A DNA stretch of 64,000 bases, taken from NCBI RefSeq assembly GCF_009908285.1, contig NZ_JAAARM010000009.1:1-64000 (forward strand). The letters are read 5' to 3'. A model generated the notes under the pieces. The model did not search any database, had not been told where the DNA came from, and saw only the letters and a program-made list of their open reading frames with translations. The translations under genes and the position numbers were made by a program. This document shows positions 25,446 to 34,643 of this stretch, piece after piece. Source of the stretch: Pseudomonas sp. Fl4BN1. Lineage in GTDB: Bacteria; Pseudomonadota; Gammaproteobacteria; Pseudomonadales; Pseudomonadaceae. Numbering within the stretch: position 1 is the first letter of the stretch; every line of letters begins with the position of its first letter.

Positions 25446-26777
25446 TCAGCCTTTGGTGGCTTCACCCGCCGGCAGTTGCTCTTTGCTGCGCCAGTGCGGC
25501 AGGGAGTTCCAGTAGCGCTGGCCCTTGGCATCGTCGTACATGCCTTCCCAGCGAGAGATGACCAGGACCGCCAGCGCGTTGCCGATCACGTTCAACGCGG
25601 TGCGTGCCATATCCATCACACGGTCGACGCCGGCGATGAACGCCAGGCCTTCCAGGGGAATGCCCACACTGCCCAGGGTAGCCAGCAGCACCACGAAGGA
25701 TACGCCCGGAACACCGGCGATGCCTTTGGAGGTGACCATCAGGGTCAGCACCAGCAGCAGTTGTTGGCCAATGGACAGATCGATGCCGTACAGCTGGGCG
25801 ATGAAGATCGCCGCGATGCTCTGGTACAGAGTCGAACCGTCGAGGTTGAAGGAGTAGCCGGTCGGCACCACGAAGCTGCAGATGGCCTTCGGCGCACCGT
25901 AGGCTTCCATCTTCTCGATCACACGCGGCAGCACGGTTTCCGAGCTGGCGGTGGAGTAGGCGAGCACCAGCTCGTCCTTGAAGATGCGCATCAGCTTGAT
26001 CACCGAGAAGCCGAACAGGCGGGCAATCAGGCCGAGGACCACGAAGGCGAAGAAGGCGATGGCCGCGTATACCAGGATAACCAGCTTGGCCAATGGCAGC
26101 AGGGAGGCGAAACCGAAGTTGGCAACGGTCACCGCGATCAGCGCAAACACACCGATAGGCGCGTAGTTCATGATCATATGGGTGACTTTGAACATGCTTT
26201 CCGAGACGCCCTGGAACATCTTCACCAGCGGGTCGCGCAGATCGGACTGCAGGCTCGACAGGCCCAGGCCGAAGAGCACCGAGAAGAAGATGATCGGCAG
26301 CATTTCGCCGCGGGCCATGGCCGCGAAGATGTTCGACGGAATCAGGTTGAGGATGGTCTCGATGAACGCGTGTTCATGTTGCACTTCAGCAGCAGTGGCC
26401 TGGTACTTGGAAATATCCACGGTACCCAGGGTGCTCATGTCGATGCCTGCGCCCGGATGGAACAGGTTGGCCAACAGCAGACCGACGACGATGGCGATGG
26501 TGGTCACCACTTCGAAGTAGATGATGGTCTTGAGGCCGATGCGGCCGAGCTTCTTGGCGTCACCAACACCGGCGATGCCGACGATCAGCGAGGAGATGAC
26601 GATCGGGATCACGATCATCTTGATCAAGCGGATAAAGATATCGCCCGCAGGTTGCAGGACGTTGCTGACCCACCAGGCTTTTTCAGCACTGAAATGATTG
26701 AGCAGAGCGCCAATCGCAATCCCCAGGACCAGACCGATGAGGATCTGCCAGGCGAGGCTTAATTTTGCCTTCTTCAT
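25446..26777 (-). CDS. gltP: glutamate/dicarboxylate:cation symporter (DAACS family, GltP-like)
   Basis: Inner-membrane symporter of 443 residues in the DAACS (SLC1-like) family. It takes up glutamate, aspartate or C4-dicarboxylates with protons or sodium. The serine-rich re-entrant loop (AYSTASSETVLPRV), VPTGYSFNLDGSTLYQS and the second loop KGIAGVPGVSFVVL are all in place. AAGGG precedes the ATG. Upstream are 738 bp without a clear gene. Cargo choice between amino acid and dicarboxylate is not fixed by sequence; gltP is the usual name at this locus. Confidence 0.9.
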   Translation of the reverse strand: MKKAKLSLAWQILIGLVLGIAIGALLNHFSAEKAWWVSNVLQPAGDIFIRLIKMIVIPIVISSLIVGIAGVGDAKKLGRIGLKTIIYFEVVTTIAIVVGLLLANLFHPGAGIDMSTLGTVDISKYQATAAEVQHEHAFIETILNLIPSNIFAAMARGEMLPIIFFSVLFGLGLSSLQSDLRDPLVKMFQGVSESMFKVTHMIMNYAPIGVFALIAVTVANFGFASLLPLAKLVILVYAAIAFFAFVVLGLIARLFGFSVIKLMRIFKDELVLAYSTASSETVLPRVIEKMEAYGAPKAICSFVVPTGYSFNLDGSTLYQSIAAIFIAQLYGIDLSIGQQLLLVLTLMVTSKGIAGVPGVSFVVLLATLGSVGIPLEGLAFIAGVDRVMDMARTALNVIGNALAVLVISRWEGMYDDAKGQRYWNSLPHWRSKEQLPAGEATKG

Positions 26778-27515
26778 ATCATTACCCTTACTTCAGTTGG
26801 ACTCGGGCTGATGCGCGAACTGGAACGCTCAATGGCGGAATAGTTTGGGCATCGGCCCCCGTATAAGGTCATCCCGAACGAGCATTTACGGCTCTCTGCG
26901 GGCGAAAAAAGGCGCAACTATTCCGATGCAAGGGGAGCACGTCTAATGCCGTAAACGCCTACCCTATGCCGAATCGGCATGAGCTTTTACAAACAAAACG
27001 AGCGTCCCAACCGGTTCGAATACGCCATTTCGGCAGGCAGAAATGCCGTGAAACGGCCATTTCAGGCGGCGTCCAGGGTTGTCGGGGGGGTCAGGAAAAG
27101 GCCTTAAATAACTCAGAAATGTCCTGAATAAAAAGCCTAAGACCGATCAGGATTTCCTACGAAGTTTCTCGATATACGGTCGCAGAGAAACAAGAAGAAA
27201 CGTTTGACCGGGGTCAAAGGAAGATTTTCTAAGGGAAAGCCGATGAAGGTGAGCCGATGGCTCTAGTACAGGACTTTGCGTATTCAAGCACGCCGCAAGC
27301 TCGTCAAGTCGATGCCGACCTGGAAACCTGCACCGCCGCTCTTTCCTGACCCGCCCTTGGCGGAGGAACTCCCTGTACCCCTACACCCCGATCACCTGCG
27401 GATCAGAAAGTCCCGGCCGCTTGGTCAGGCACACGCCTTTCTCGGGCAGTGCACAGTCGAAAGCGCCTTGGCGGCACGCTCCACTATCGATTACGCAACA
27501 GCGGCAGACTCGAAC
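26778..27515. other. 738 bp gene-poor region upstream of gltP
   Basis: No well-supported gene. The part near gltP (26780-27240) is AT-richer and holds several related ATTTC/GAAAT-GGC words (for example near 27028, 27042 and 27060), perhaps regulatory. A 30-codon ORF at 27257-27349 is possible. The rest, down to the ivy-like gene, is its 3' flank. Confidence 0.4.
27257..27349 (+). CDS. possible 30-residue ORF of unknown function
   Basis: ATG preceded by GATGAAGGTGAGCCG, a fair ribosome-binding site. The product starts MALVQDFAYSS and ends CTAALS. No family is recognised. It could be a short functional ORF, a truncated gene or chance. Confidence 0.2.
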   Translation: MALVQDFAYSSTPQARQVDADLETCTAALS

Positions 27516-27980
27516 TCAGTACCAGTTCGGGTCTTTCCTCAACTGCTCCTTGAGCAAGGCCTGCATACCTTCATCGGGCTTGCCGAGGAAACGGTAATTG
27601 GCATGGCGGGTGGGCGACTTGTCCACGGGCAGCCCCGCCGGCACGTCCACCAGCATGGCGTAGGCATGCTTCTTGTCGAAACCGAAGGCGACAATCAAGC
27701 GCTGGTTCTGGCAGCTCTGCGCGGTTTCACACAACGGCCCGACCAGGTATTGGTCGCCGTCCTCTGCAATGGCGTTCATTTGTTGAGCATCACCCGAGAG
27801 GTTCATCACCCACTCGGGCAGGCGCTCTTCCTTGTGCACAACCCCCTGCCAGGTTTCACGAAACTGCGGATCCGTACCCAGCAACTCGTTGGCTCGTGCC
27901 TGGCCATCATTGGCCGCCGACGCCAGGGCGCTGGCGCCCAGCAGCAGCGTGGCGGCCAATGTCTTGAACAAGAGACTCAT
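27516..27980 (-). CDS. Ivy-family (inhibitor of vertebrate lysozyme) periplasmic protein
   Basis: 154 residues with a signal peptide (about 1-22, ending ASA). The sequence follows the Ivy fold, with the two cysteines of the inhibitory loop in PLCETAQSCQNQRLIVAF, then FDKKHAYAMLVD. In E. coli Ivy the loop reads CKPHDC with a histidine that enters the lysozyme active site. Here the residues between the cysteines differ and the histidine is missing, so inhibition of lysozyme or lytic transglycosylases is doubtful. It lies 2 bp after the small DUF1328 gene, in one operon. Confidence 0.8.
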   Translation of the reverse strand: MSLLFKTLAATLLLGASALASAANDGQARANELLGTDPQFRETWQGVVHKEERLPEWVMNLSGDAQQMNAIAEDGDQYLVGPLCETAQSCQNQRLIVAFGFDKKHAYAMLVDVPAGLPVDKSPTRHANYRFLGKPDEGMQALLKEQLRKDPNWY

Positions 27981-27982
27981 GG

Positions 27983-28147
27983 TCAGCCTCGGCCACGACG
28001 GCCAAAGAAGAACGAAGCGATAAACATCACCAGGAACACCACAAAGAGGATCTTGGCGATACCCGTGGCGGTGCCCGCGATACCACCGAAGCCCAGAACG
28101 GCAGCGACAATGGCAATGATCAGGAATGTGATTGCCCAGCTCAGCAT
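27983..28147 (-). CDS. DUF1328 small membrane protein
   Basis: 54 residues, encoded on the minus strand just before the ivy-like gene. The sequence starts [20 protein letters not shown] and ends FFFGRRGRG, with two hydrophobic helices joined by a Gly/Ala-rich turn: the DUF1328 (YtjA-like) pattern. AAGGAGAATCATC gives a strong ribosome-binding site. These proteins are common near stress-response genes; the function is unknown. Confidence 0.9.
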   Translation of the reverse strand: MLSWAITFLIIAIVAAVLGFGGIAGTATGIAKILFVVFLVMFIASFFFGRRGRG

Positions 28148-28229
28148 GATGATTCTCCTTACTCTTCTATTAGTGGTACTGCGTGTGGAGCCAGCCGGGT
28201 GCCGCCGATTGCGGGCCCGACCTTGATGC

Positions 28230-28514
28230 CTAGAACACCCAGCGTTCCTGACGTGGCGCGTCCAGCGCCGGCTGCGCCTGGTCGACGACCATCAGTTGCA
28301 TGGGAGTGGTATCGGTGAGCTGACTGCTGACCGAGCTGAAATGGGTCTGGGTGAAGTGATGAACCGGCACACGTGGCGCAGGCACCTGACTGTCTTGCCA
28401 GCGTTGGAACTGTTGCCCGGCGATCAGGGTGACCAACAATGCAAGGCTGGCAAACAGGCCTTGCTGGAGATGCAGTGGTGCAATACGCAATTGGGTAAAA
28501 CGTTGGCGATTCAT
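28230..28514 (-). CDS. hypothetical membrane-anchored protein
   Basis: 94 residues with one transmembrane helix (about 17-35, [17 protein letters not shown]). The rest is soluble and His/Gln-rich with no known domain. GGAGGAGC before the ATG and a clean N-terminus support a real gene. It is transcribed away from algB and toward the DUF1328-ivy pair, 82 bp apart. No family recognised. Confidence 0.65.
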   Translation of the reverse strand: MNRQRFTQLRIAPLHLQQGLFASLALLVTLIAGQQFQRWQDSQVPAPRVPVHHFTQTHFSSVSSQLTDTTPMQLMVVDQAQPALDAPRQERWVF

Positions 28515-28921
28515 CCTGAAGCTCCTCCCACATTGGTGGTGATGTTGTTATGGAAGCCATTACCTGCACTCCTCGATAAGAGGGTTATTGCAGTCTGCAT
28601 GCCAGCTTTTTAACGAGGATAAAAATCAATAAAATCAACTAGTTATGATATTTAAACGACAACTGTCGATACGCATCCTGCACGATGCCTCCTGGCTGAC
28701 CGTGCGAAATGCACGATCCACCAGATCTGCCTTGGACGCTTTTTGATCACAGGGGGAACTTTGCCGATCGGCGAATGGCCTGATACAGATCTACGCAGCC
28801 TGTTAACCATTTCAGCCGGAGATATCTAACCTGCATGTCGTGGAATGAATCAGAATCAACCTTGCAACTTGCCCGATCTTTCCGGGACTAAATAAGACCA
28901 TTCATTAAAGGAGCCCGGGAA
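28515..28921. other. 407 bp region upstream of algB
   Basis: AT-rich in the 28600-28670 part, which should hold the promoter of the divergent hypothetical gene. The algB side has an AlgU-type promoter (28756-28783). No ORF worth calling. Confidence 0.45.
28756..28783 (+). promoter_or_regulatory. AlgU (sigma-22)-type promoter of algB
   Basis: A perfect AlgU -35 box GAACTT at 28756-28761 is followed after 17 bp by CCTGA at 28779-28783, one base from the TCTGA consensus. This agrees with the known AlgU dependence of algB in P. aeruginosa. It lies about 138 bp upstream of the algB start. Confidence 0.6.
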
Positions 28922-30268
28922 ATGGAGTCAGCGCCGGAGAATCAAGGCCGCATCCTTCTGGTGGATGACGAATCCGCAATCCTTCGCACCTTCCGCTACT
29001 GCCTGGAAGATGAGGGCTATACCGTGGCCACCGCCAACAGCGCGGCCCAGGCGGATGCCCTGCTGCAACGCCAGGTGTTTGACCTGTGCTTCCTCGACCT
29101 GCGCCTGGGTGAAGACAACGGCCTCGATGTGCTGGCACAGATGCGGATCCAGGCACCCTGGATGCGGGTGGTGATCGTCACCGCGCACTCCGCCGTGGAC
29201 ACTGCGGTGGACGCGATCCAGGCCGGCGCCGCCGACTACCTGGTCAAGCCTTGCAGCCCCGACCAACTGCGTCTGGCCACTGCCAAGCAACTGGAAGTTC
29301 GCCAGCTTTCGGCGCGCCTGGAAGCCCTGGAGGGCGAAGTGCGCAAACCCAAGGATGGCCTGGACTCCCACAGCCCGGCCATGAAGGTGGTACTGGAAAC
29401 CGCGCGTCAGGTCGCCGCCACCGACGCCAATATCCTGATCCTCGGCGAATCCGGGACCGGTAAGGGCGAACTGGCCCAGGCCATCCACGGCTGGAGCAAA
29501 CGGGCGAAAAAGTCCTGTGTAACCATCAACTGCCCGTCATTGACTGCTGAACTGATGGAAAGCGAACTCTTCGGCCACAGCCGCGGCGCCTTCACCGGGG
29601 CCAGCGAAAGTACCCTGGGCCGGGTCAACCAAGCCGATGGCGGCACCCTGTTCCTCGATGAGATCGGCGACTTCCCGCTGACCCTGCAACCCAAGCTGCT
29701 ACGTTTTATCCAGGACAAGGAATATGAGCGCGTCGGCGACCCGGTAACCCGCCGCGCCGATGTGCGCATCCTCGCCGCCACCAACCTCAACCTCGAGGAC
29801 ATGGTGCGCGAAGGGCGTTTTCGCGAAGACTTGCTGTACCGCCTGAACGTGATCACCCTGCACCTGCCCCCCCTGCGCGAGCGCAGCGAAGACATCCTGA
29901 CCCTGGCCGACCGCTTCCTCGCACGCTTCGTCAAAGAGTATTCGCGGCCGGCGCGCGGCTTCAGCGACGAGGCCCGAGAGGCCCTGCTGAACTACCGCTG
30001 GCCGGGCAACATCCGCGAACTGCGCAACGTAGTGGAGCGGGCGAGCATTATCTGCCCTCAGGAGCGGGTGGAAATCAGCCATCTGGGCATGGCCGAGCAG
30101 CCCACCAACAACGCCCCGCGGATCGGCGCCGCATTGAGCCTCGACGAGTTGGAAAAGGCTCATATCGGTGCCGTCCTGGCCACCAGCGACACCCTGGATC
30201 AAGCGGCCAAGACCCTGGGCATCGATGCTTCGACGCTGTACCGCAAGCGTAAACAGTACAACCTGTGA
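28922..30268 (+). CDS. algB: NtrC-family response regulator AlgB
   Basis: 448 residues. Receiver domain 1-120 with phospho-acceptor Asp59; sigma-54 AAA+ domain with Walker A GESGTGKG at 175-182 and GAFTGA at 222-227 (sigma-54 contact loop); Fis-type HTH at the C-terminus (LDQAAKTLGIDASTLYRKRK). In P. aeruginosa AlgB activates alginate genes such as algD with the KinB kinase. The start lies after AAAGGAGCCCGGGA. An AlgU-like promoter lies upstream. kinB follows after 10 bp. Confidence 0.95.
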   Translation: MESAPENQGRILLVDDESAILRTFRYCLEDEGYTVATANSAAQADALLQRQVFDLCFLDLRLGEDNGLDVLAQMRIQAPWMRVVIVTAHSAVDTAVDAIQAGAADYLVKPCSPDQLRLATAKQLEVRQLSARLEALEGEVRKPKDGLDSHSPAMKVVLETARQVAATDANILILGESGTGKGELAQAIHGWSKRAKKSCVTINCPSLTAELMESELFGHSRGAFTGASESTLGRVNQADGGTLFLDEIGDFPLTLQPKLLRFIQDKEYERVGDPVTRRADVRILAATNLNLEDMVREGRFREDLLYRLNVITLHLPPLRERSEDILTLADRFLARFVKEYSRPARGFSDEAREALLNYRWPGNIRELRNVVERASIICPQERVEISHLGMAEQPTNNAPRIGAALSLDELEKAHIGAVLATSDTLDQAAKTLGIDASTLYRKRKQYNL

Positions 30269-30278
30269 GCGACATCTT

Positions 30279-32063
30279 ATGAAGTTGGCGATGAAACTGC
30301 GGACCCGGCTGTTTCTCAGCATTTCGGCCCTGATCACCGTAGCCTTGCTGGGGCTGGTGCTCGGGCTGGTCAGCGTGATGCAGATGGCCAACACCCAGGA
30401 ATCGCTAATCCGCAACAACTTCATCACCCTGGACCTGGGGCTCAAGCTGCGCCAGACCCTGGGTGACCAGCTGATCCTCATGCTCAGCAACAAGCCTGAT
30501 CCCACAACCCTGGAAGCCTCCAGGCAGCACTACCTGGAATTGCTCGACCAAGGCATAGCCCACGAACAGCAGAACCAGGGGCTAAGCGGCTTCCAACAGG
30601 CCCGCGACGACTACCTGAGTTTCTTTCAGGCCTTTGAACGCAACAGCTCAGCCTCTGGGCTGAGTCAGAACAACGAGTTGACCGAACGCTTCAATACCTT
30701 GCGCAGTGGGCTCATCAACGAACACAAGCGCGCCCTGGACAACATCAGCCAAGTGGAACGCCAAGCCCGCGACCGGGCACTGCTGGTGGCCAGCCTGCTG
30801 GGCATTGTCGGCCTGGCGGTACTGATCATCGGCTTCATCACCGCCCACGCCATCGCCCGGCGCTTTGGTGGCCCGATCGAAGCTCTGGCCAAGGCGGCAG
30901 ACAAGATCGGCCAAGGTAATTTCGACGTTACCCTGCCGATCTCGGCGGCGGCAGAGATGAACCTGCTGACCCGGCGTTTCGGCATCATGGCCGAAGCCCT
31001 GCGCCAGCATCAGGCAACCAACGTCGATGAACTGCTGGCCGGCCAGCAACGCTTGCAGGCGGTGCTCGACAGCATCGACGACGGCTTGCTGATGATCGAC
31101 CGCCAAGGCTGCCTGGAACACCTCAACCCGGTGGCTCAGCGCCAACTGGGCTGGGACCAGGAACGCCTCGGCCAGGGCCTGGGTAGCGCTCTGCAGCGCC
31201 CGGAGCTGGATGAACAGCTGCAGCTGGTGCTGCGCGGCGGCAGCCTGGAACGGGCTCCGGATGACCTGGACATCGAGGTCGACGGCGAATCGCGCCTGCT
31301 GACCTACAGCCTGACCCCGGTGAGTCATACCCAGGGGCATATTCTCGGCGCCGTTATGGTGCTCCACGATGTCACCGAGCAACGGGCGTTCGAACGGGTG
31401 CGCAGTGAGTTCGTGCTGCGTGCTTCCCACGAACTGCGGACCCCGGTCACCGGCATGCACATGGCCTTCGGCCTGCTCCAGGAGCGCCTGCACTTTGCCG
31501 AGGAGTCTCGGGAAACCGACCTGCTCAATACGGTCAACGAAGAAATGCAGCGCTTGATGCAACTGATCAACGATCTGCTGAATTTTTCCCGCTACCAGAA
31601 TGGCCTGCAGAAACTCACCCTGTCGCCCTGCTCCCTGGAAGAGCTGCTGGAGCAGGCCCAGGAGCGCTTCGTCGAACAGGCGCAACGACGAGAGATCAGC
31701 CTAATGCTGGAGATCCAGGCGCCGCTGCCACGACTGCAGGCCGACCAGCCGCAGTTGGAGCGAGTCATGGACAACCTGATCGACAACGCGCTACGCCATA
31801 CCGCCAGCGGCGGCCAGATCCGCCTGCAGGCCCGGCGCCATGGCGAACGCGTGATTGTCAGTGTCGAGGACAATGGCGAAGGCATCGCCTATGGCCAGCA
31901 GGGGCGGATCTTCGAGCCCTTTGTCCAAGTGGGGCGCAAGAAGGGCGGTGCCGGGCTCGGGCTGGCCCTATGCAAGGAAATCGTCCAGCTCCATGGGGGG
32001 CGCATGGGTGTGTACTCACGACCGGGGCAGGGCACCCAGTTCTACCTAGCTCTGCCGCTGTAG
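30279..32063 (+). CDS. kinB: sensor histidine kinase KinB
   Basis: 595 residues, the length of P. aeruginosa KinB. Two transmembrane helices (about 8-30 and 167-190) flank a periplasmic helical sensor. HAMP, then a PAS domain (~250-370), and the dimerisation box ASHELRTPV with phospho-accepting His384. The catalytic ATPase N-box (NLIDNALRHTASGG) and GAGLGLALCKEI follow. It phosphorylates and dephosphorylates AlgB. The start at 30279 is chosen because an upstream in-frame ATG falls inside algB. Confidence 0.95.
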   Translation: MKLAMKLRTRLFLSISALITVALLGLVLGLVSVMQMANTQESLIRNNFITLDLGLKLRQTLGDQLILMLSNKPDPTTLEASRQHYLELLDQGIAHEQQNQGLSGFQQARDDYLSFFQAFERNSSASGLSQNNELTERFNTLRSGLINEHKRALDNISQVERQARDRALLVASLLGIVGLAVLIIGFITAHAIARRFGGPIEALAKAADKIGQGNFDVTLPISAAAEMNLLTRRFGIMAEALRQHQATNVDELLAGQQRLQAVLDSIDDGLLMIDRQGCLEHLNPVAQRQLGWDQERLGQGLGSALQRPELDEQLQLVLRGGSLERAPDDLDIEVDGESRLLTYSLTPVSHTQGHILGAVMVLHDVTEQRAFERVRSEFVLRASHELRTPVTGMHMAFGLLQERLHFAEESRETDLLNTVNEEMQRLMQLINDLLNFSRYQNGLQKLTLSPCSLEELLEQAQERFVEQAQRREISLMLEIQAPLPRLQADQPQLERVMDNLIDNALRHTASGGQIRLQARRHGERVIVSVEDNGEGIAYGQQGRIFEPFVQVGRKKGGAGLGLALCKEIVQLHGGRMGVYSRPGQGTQFYLALPL

Positions 32064-32067
32064 GAGA

Positions 32068-33690
32068 TCACGCTTCATCGTCCAGCCGCCTGGCCACCAG
32101 GCGTCGCCCACGGGTGATCAACTCGGTGAACTGCAATGCGCTCAGGGCATGGGCGAACAACCAGCCCTGGCCAAAGCTCACCCCCTCGCTGCTTAGCAAC
32201 AGCGCCTGGTCTTCAAACTCGATGCCTTCGGCAATCACCTTGAGCTTCAGCGCGTGAGCCATGCGAATGATGTGCGGCGCCACGCCACTGCTGGCGGCGT
32301 CATGCCCCAGGGCGTCGATAAAGGCTTTGTCGATCTTCAGGCAATCCACCGGCAGGCTTTGCAGGTAGGCCAAGCTGCAATAGCCGGTACCGAAGTCATC
32401 GATCAGCACCTGATGCCCCACGTCTCGCAAAGCCTGCAGGTTGTTGCGTGCCACCACCACATCGATCAGGCCACGCTCGGTCACCTCGAAGGCAATCTGC
32501 CGCGCCGCCACCTGGTGCAGCGCCAGCAGCCGCGCCATCACCAGCCCGATTCGCGGCACCATCACGTCGCAGGCTGCCAGGTTGACCGAGATGTACAACT
32601 GCGGATTGGCCCGCAGCACATGCCCCAGTTGCTCCAGCAGGCGCTGCAGGACGAAGTCGGTGATCTGGCGGATCTGCCCGGTGTTCTCCGCCAGGGGGAT
32701 GAACAGATCGGGGCTGGTCAGCGTGCCATCCGGGCGACGCCAGCGCAGCAGCGCCTCGGCACCTACGCAGAGCCGGCTGTTGAGGTCGAAGATCGGCTGG
32801 TACAGCACCTGCAACTCACCGCGACGCAATGCCCCCTGCAACTCCGCCCCCAGGGATTGGCGCTGCCGGACCAGTTGGTACACCAAGCCGCCAATGAACA
32901 GGGCCAGCAACAGGCTGATCGGCAACAGCCACCACCAGCCATCGAGCATCTCAGCCTGCAGGCTGGCCCGAGGGATGATCAACACCAGTTGATACTCGGG
33001 ATTGCGGGTCGGCATGCGATAGATCAGCAGGTCCTGGGTGACCTGCAATGGCCCATCGTGACTGGCCCGCCAGGGTTCCACGGGAGGCCAGGCCCGGGCT
33101 GGGCCCAGTACCGGAATCGCTCGGCTGCCATGATCGACCACCACCATCAGGCTGCCACCCACCGGCAGGTCGACGACGTCGGTCAAATGCCCACGCGAAG
33201 TGGCCACGCGAAAGTTGCCCCGACCCAGCATCAGGGCAGCAAGGTTCTCGTTGGGTTGGGTCGAGGTATTCAACCAGTAGCTGTAGGTTGGCCCACGGAT
33301 ATCCGGCGACCTGACCGACGGCAAGAGGTTCTGCCGTGGCCAGTTCGAACAGCTCTGAGTGGCATCCATGTAGGCCGCTTCATAAATGAAGCGATAGCTG
33401 TAGCTGACCTGCTGCAGCGCCGCGACCATATCGACGCTGCATTCGCGCAACGGCTGGGCCTCCAGCACGTCCAAGCCTTCACGCAGTTGCCCGAACAGTT
33501 GCTCCAGGCGCTCCAGGAAGCGCTGCCCCTGGGCGTTCATCTGCTCACTTTCCCGTTGTTGGACCTGATGCATGGCCACACCCATGCTGCCCAACACCAG
33601 CACTGCCGCACTCAGCGCAGCCGCCAACGTCGCCAGCAACCAGGGGCGATAGAACCAGGTACGCATGGGCTCGCGAGCGGCCGGCATCAT
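32068..33690 (-). CDS. CSS-motif EAL-domain cyclic-di-GMP phosphodiesterase
   Basis: 540 residues. Transmembrane helix near the N-terminus, a periplasmic CSS-type domain with cysteines (RECSVDMVAAL and TQSCSNW, whose disulfide usually controls activity), a second helix, then an EAL domain from about residue 280. EAL residues are intact: EALLRWRRPDG, SVNLAACD, FEVTERGLI, IDDFGTGYCSL, IDKAFID, IAEGIEF. It should degrade c-di-GMP under redox control of the periplasm (DsbA is encoded nearby). The start is uncertain between 33690 and nearby codons. Confidence 0.9.
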   Translation of the reverse strand: MMPAAREPMRTWFYRPWLLATLAAALSAAVLVLGSMGVAMHQVQQRESEQMNAQGQRFLERLEQLFGQLREGLDVLEAQPLRECSVDMVAALQQVSYSYRFIYEAAYMDATQSCSNWPRQNLLPSVRSPDIRGPTYSYWLNTSTQPNENLAALMLGRGNFRVATSRGHLTDVVDLPVGGSLMVVVDHGSRAIPVLGPARAWPPVEPWRASHDGPLQVTQDLLIYRMPTRNPEYQLVLIIPRASLQAEMLDGWWWLLPISLLLALFIGGLVYQLVRQRQSLGAELQGALRRGELQVLYQPIFDLNSRLCVGAEALLRWRRPDGTLTSPDLFIPLAENTGQIRQITDFVLQRLLEQLGHVLRANPQLYISVNLAACDVMVPRIGLVMARLLALHQVAARQIAFEVTERGLIDVVVARNNLQALRDVGHQVLIDDFGTGYCSLAYLQSLPVDCLKIDKAFIDALGHDAASSGVAPHIIRMAHALKLKVIAEGIEFEDQALLLSSEGVSFGQGWLFAHALSALQFTELITRGRRLVARRLDDEA

Positions 33691-33763
33691 GAGAGATCCC
33701 AAGGATTACCAATGAGTTATAGCAACTGATTGGGTTATCGGCGCGGACCGTCCGGCGGCGTCA

Positions 33764-34543
33764 TTATTTTGTCTGGTTGAGCACCTTCAGCAGCGCTGCG
33801 CTTTCTGCGTCCGGTGTTCCGTCAAAGCGGGTCGGGCGGTAGTGCATCTGGAAGGCCGCCAAGACGTGCCGGGTCTGCGCATCCAGCTCGCCGGTCTGCG
33901 GGGTGGCATAACCCAACAGGGCCAGTTGCTGCTGAAACCAACTGATGCTCGGCAGGCTCGCGGCGAATGCCGCCTGCTGGCGCGTTACCGCCTGGGCATC
34001 GGGCCACAAGCCAAGTCCGGTGTCGGCCAGGCGCTTCCAGGGAAACAATGGACCCGGGTCGAGTTTGCGCAACGGGGCAATGTCGCTGTGGCCAATGATG
34101 TGGCGCGGCGAGATGTTGTTGCGCTTGCTGATGTCCTTGAGCAACACGATCAGGTTCTGGATCTGCGCTTCGCTGTAGGGGTACCAGAGCCGTCCGCTGG
34201 GACTGTCACGGAACCCCGGGTTGACGATTTCGATACCGATGGAGCTGGAATTGAGCCAGGTACGGCCTTGCCACTGACTCTCACCGGCGTGCCAGGCACG
34301 GTACTGCTCGTCCACCAGTTTGTAGATGGTGGCGGCTTTGTCGTCGCCAATCAGGTAATGACTGCTGACCTGGCCGTGGGTCAGCAGAGCCAGGGAGCGC
34401 TCCAGGGACGCCGAGGTGTAGTGGACGATGATGAACTGGGCACGCTGATCGTAGTTGACCGACGGATGGCTGGTGTCGATCCGCGGGCCACTGGCACAGC
34501 CGGCAATGATCAGCAGGGAAAGAGCGAGAGCAAAAATTTTCAT
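33764..34543 (-). CDS. ampDh2: N-acetylmuramoyl-L-alanine amidase lipoprotein (AmpDh2/AmiD-like)
   Basis: Zinc amidase_2 enzyme of 259 residues, anchored as a lipoprotein (lipobox IIAGC, Cys16). It cuts MurNAc-L-Ala in peptidoglycan or its turnover fragments. His41 in IVHYTS and GHSDIAPLRKLDPGPLFPW (the later zinc ligands) are in place. A C-terminal peptidoglycan-binding-like segment follows (~195-259). Homologous to AmpDh2 of P. aeruginosa, which acts at the outer membrane and influences AmpC expression only partly. Confidence 0.9.
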   Translation of the reverse strand: MKIFALALSLLIIAGCASGPRIDTSHPSVNYDQRAQFIIVHYTSASLERSLALLTHGQVSSHYLIGDDKAATIYKLVDEQYRAWHAGESQWQGRTWLNSSSIGIEIVNPGFRDSPSGRLWYPYSEAQIQNLIVLLKDISKRNNISPRHIIGHSDIAPLRKLDPGPLFPWKRLADTGLGLWPDAQAVTRQQAAFAASLPSISWFQQQLALLGYATPQTGELDAQTRHVLAAFQMHYRPTRFDGTPDAESAALLKVLNQTK

Positions 34544-34643
34544 GGCAAAAGGCAGTACGCTGAAGACGATAATGCAACAGTGTAACGTACTGCTCCGGCC
34601 ATCATGGGCAAAACAATGGCTTCAGACAGGAAGCGGCAAGCCT

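Noticed and set aside
25476..26762. 428-codon open frame antisense to gltP
   Set aside because: Mirror of a conserved symporter; composition typical of antisense translation.
27276..28226. 316-codon open frame on the plus strand across ivy and DUF1328
   Set aside because: Covers two minus-strand genes with signal peptide and ribosome-binding sites; product has no domain.
32254..33729. 491-codon open frame antisense to the EAL gene
   Set aside because: EAL motifs on the other strand are complete; this frame has no recognisable domain.
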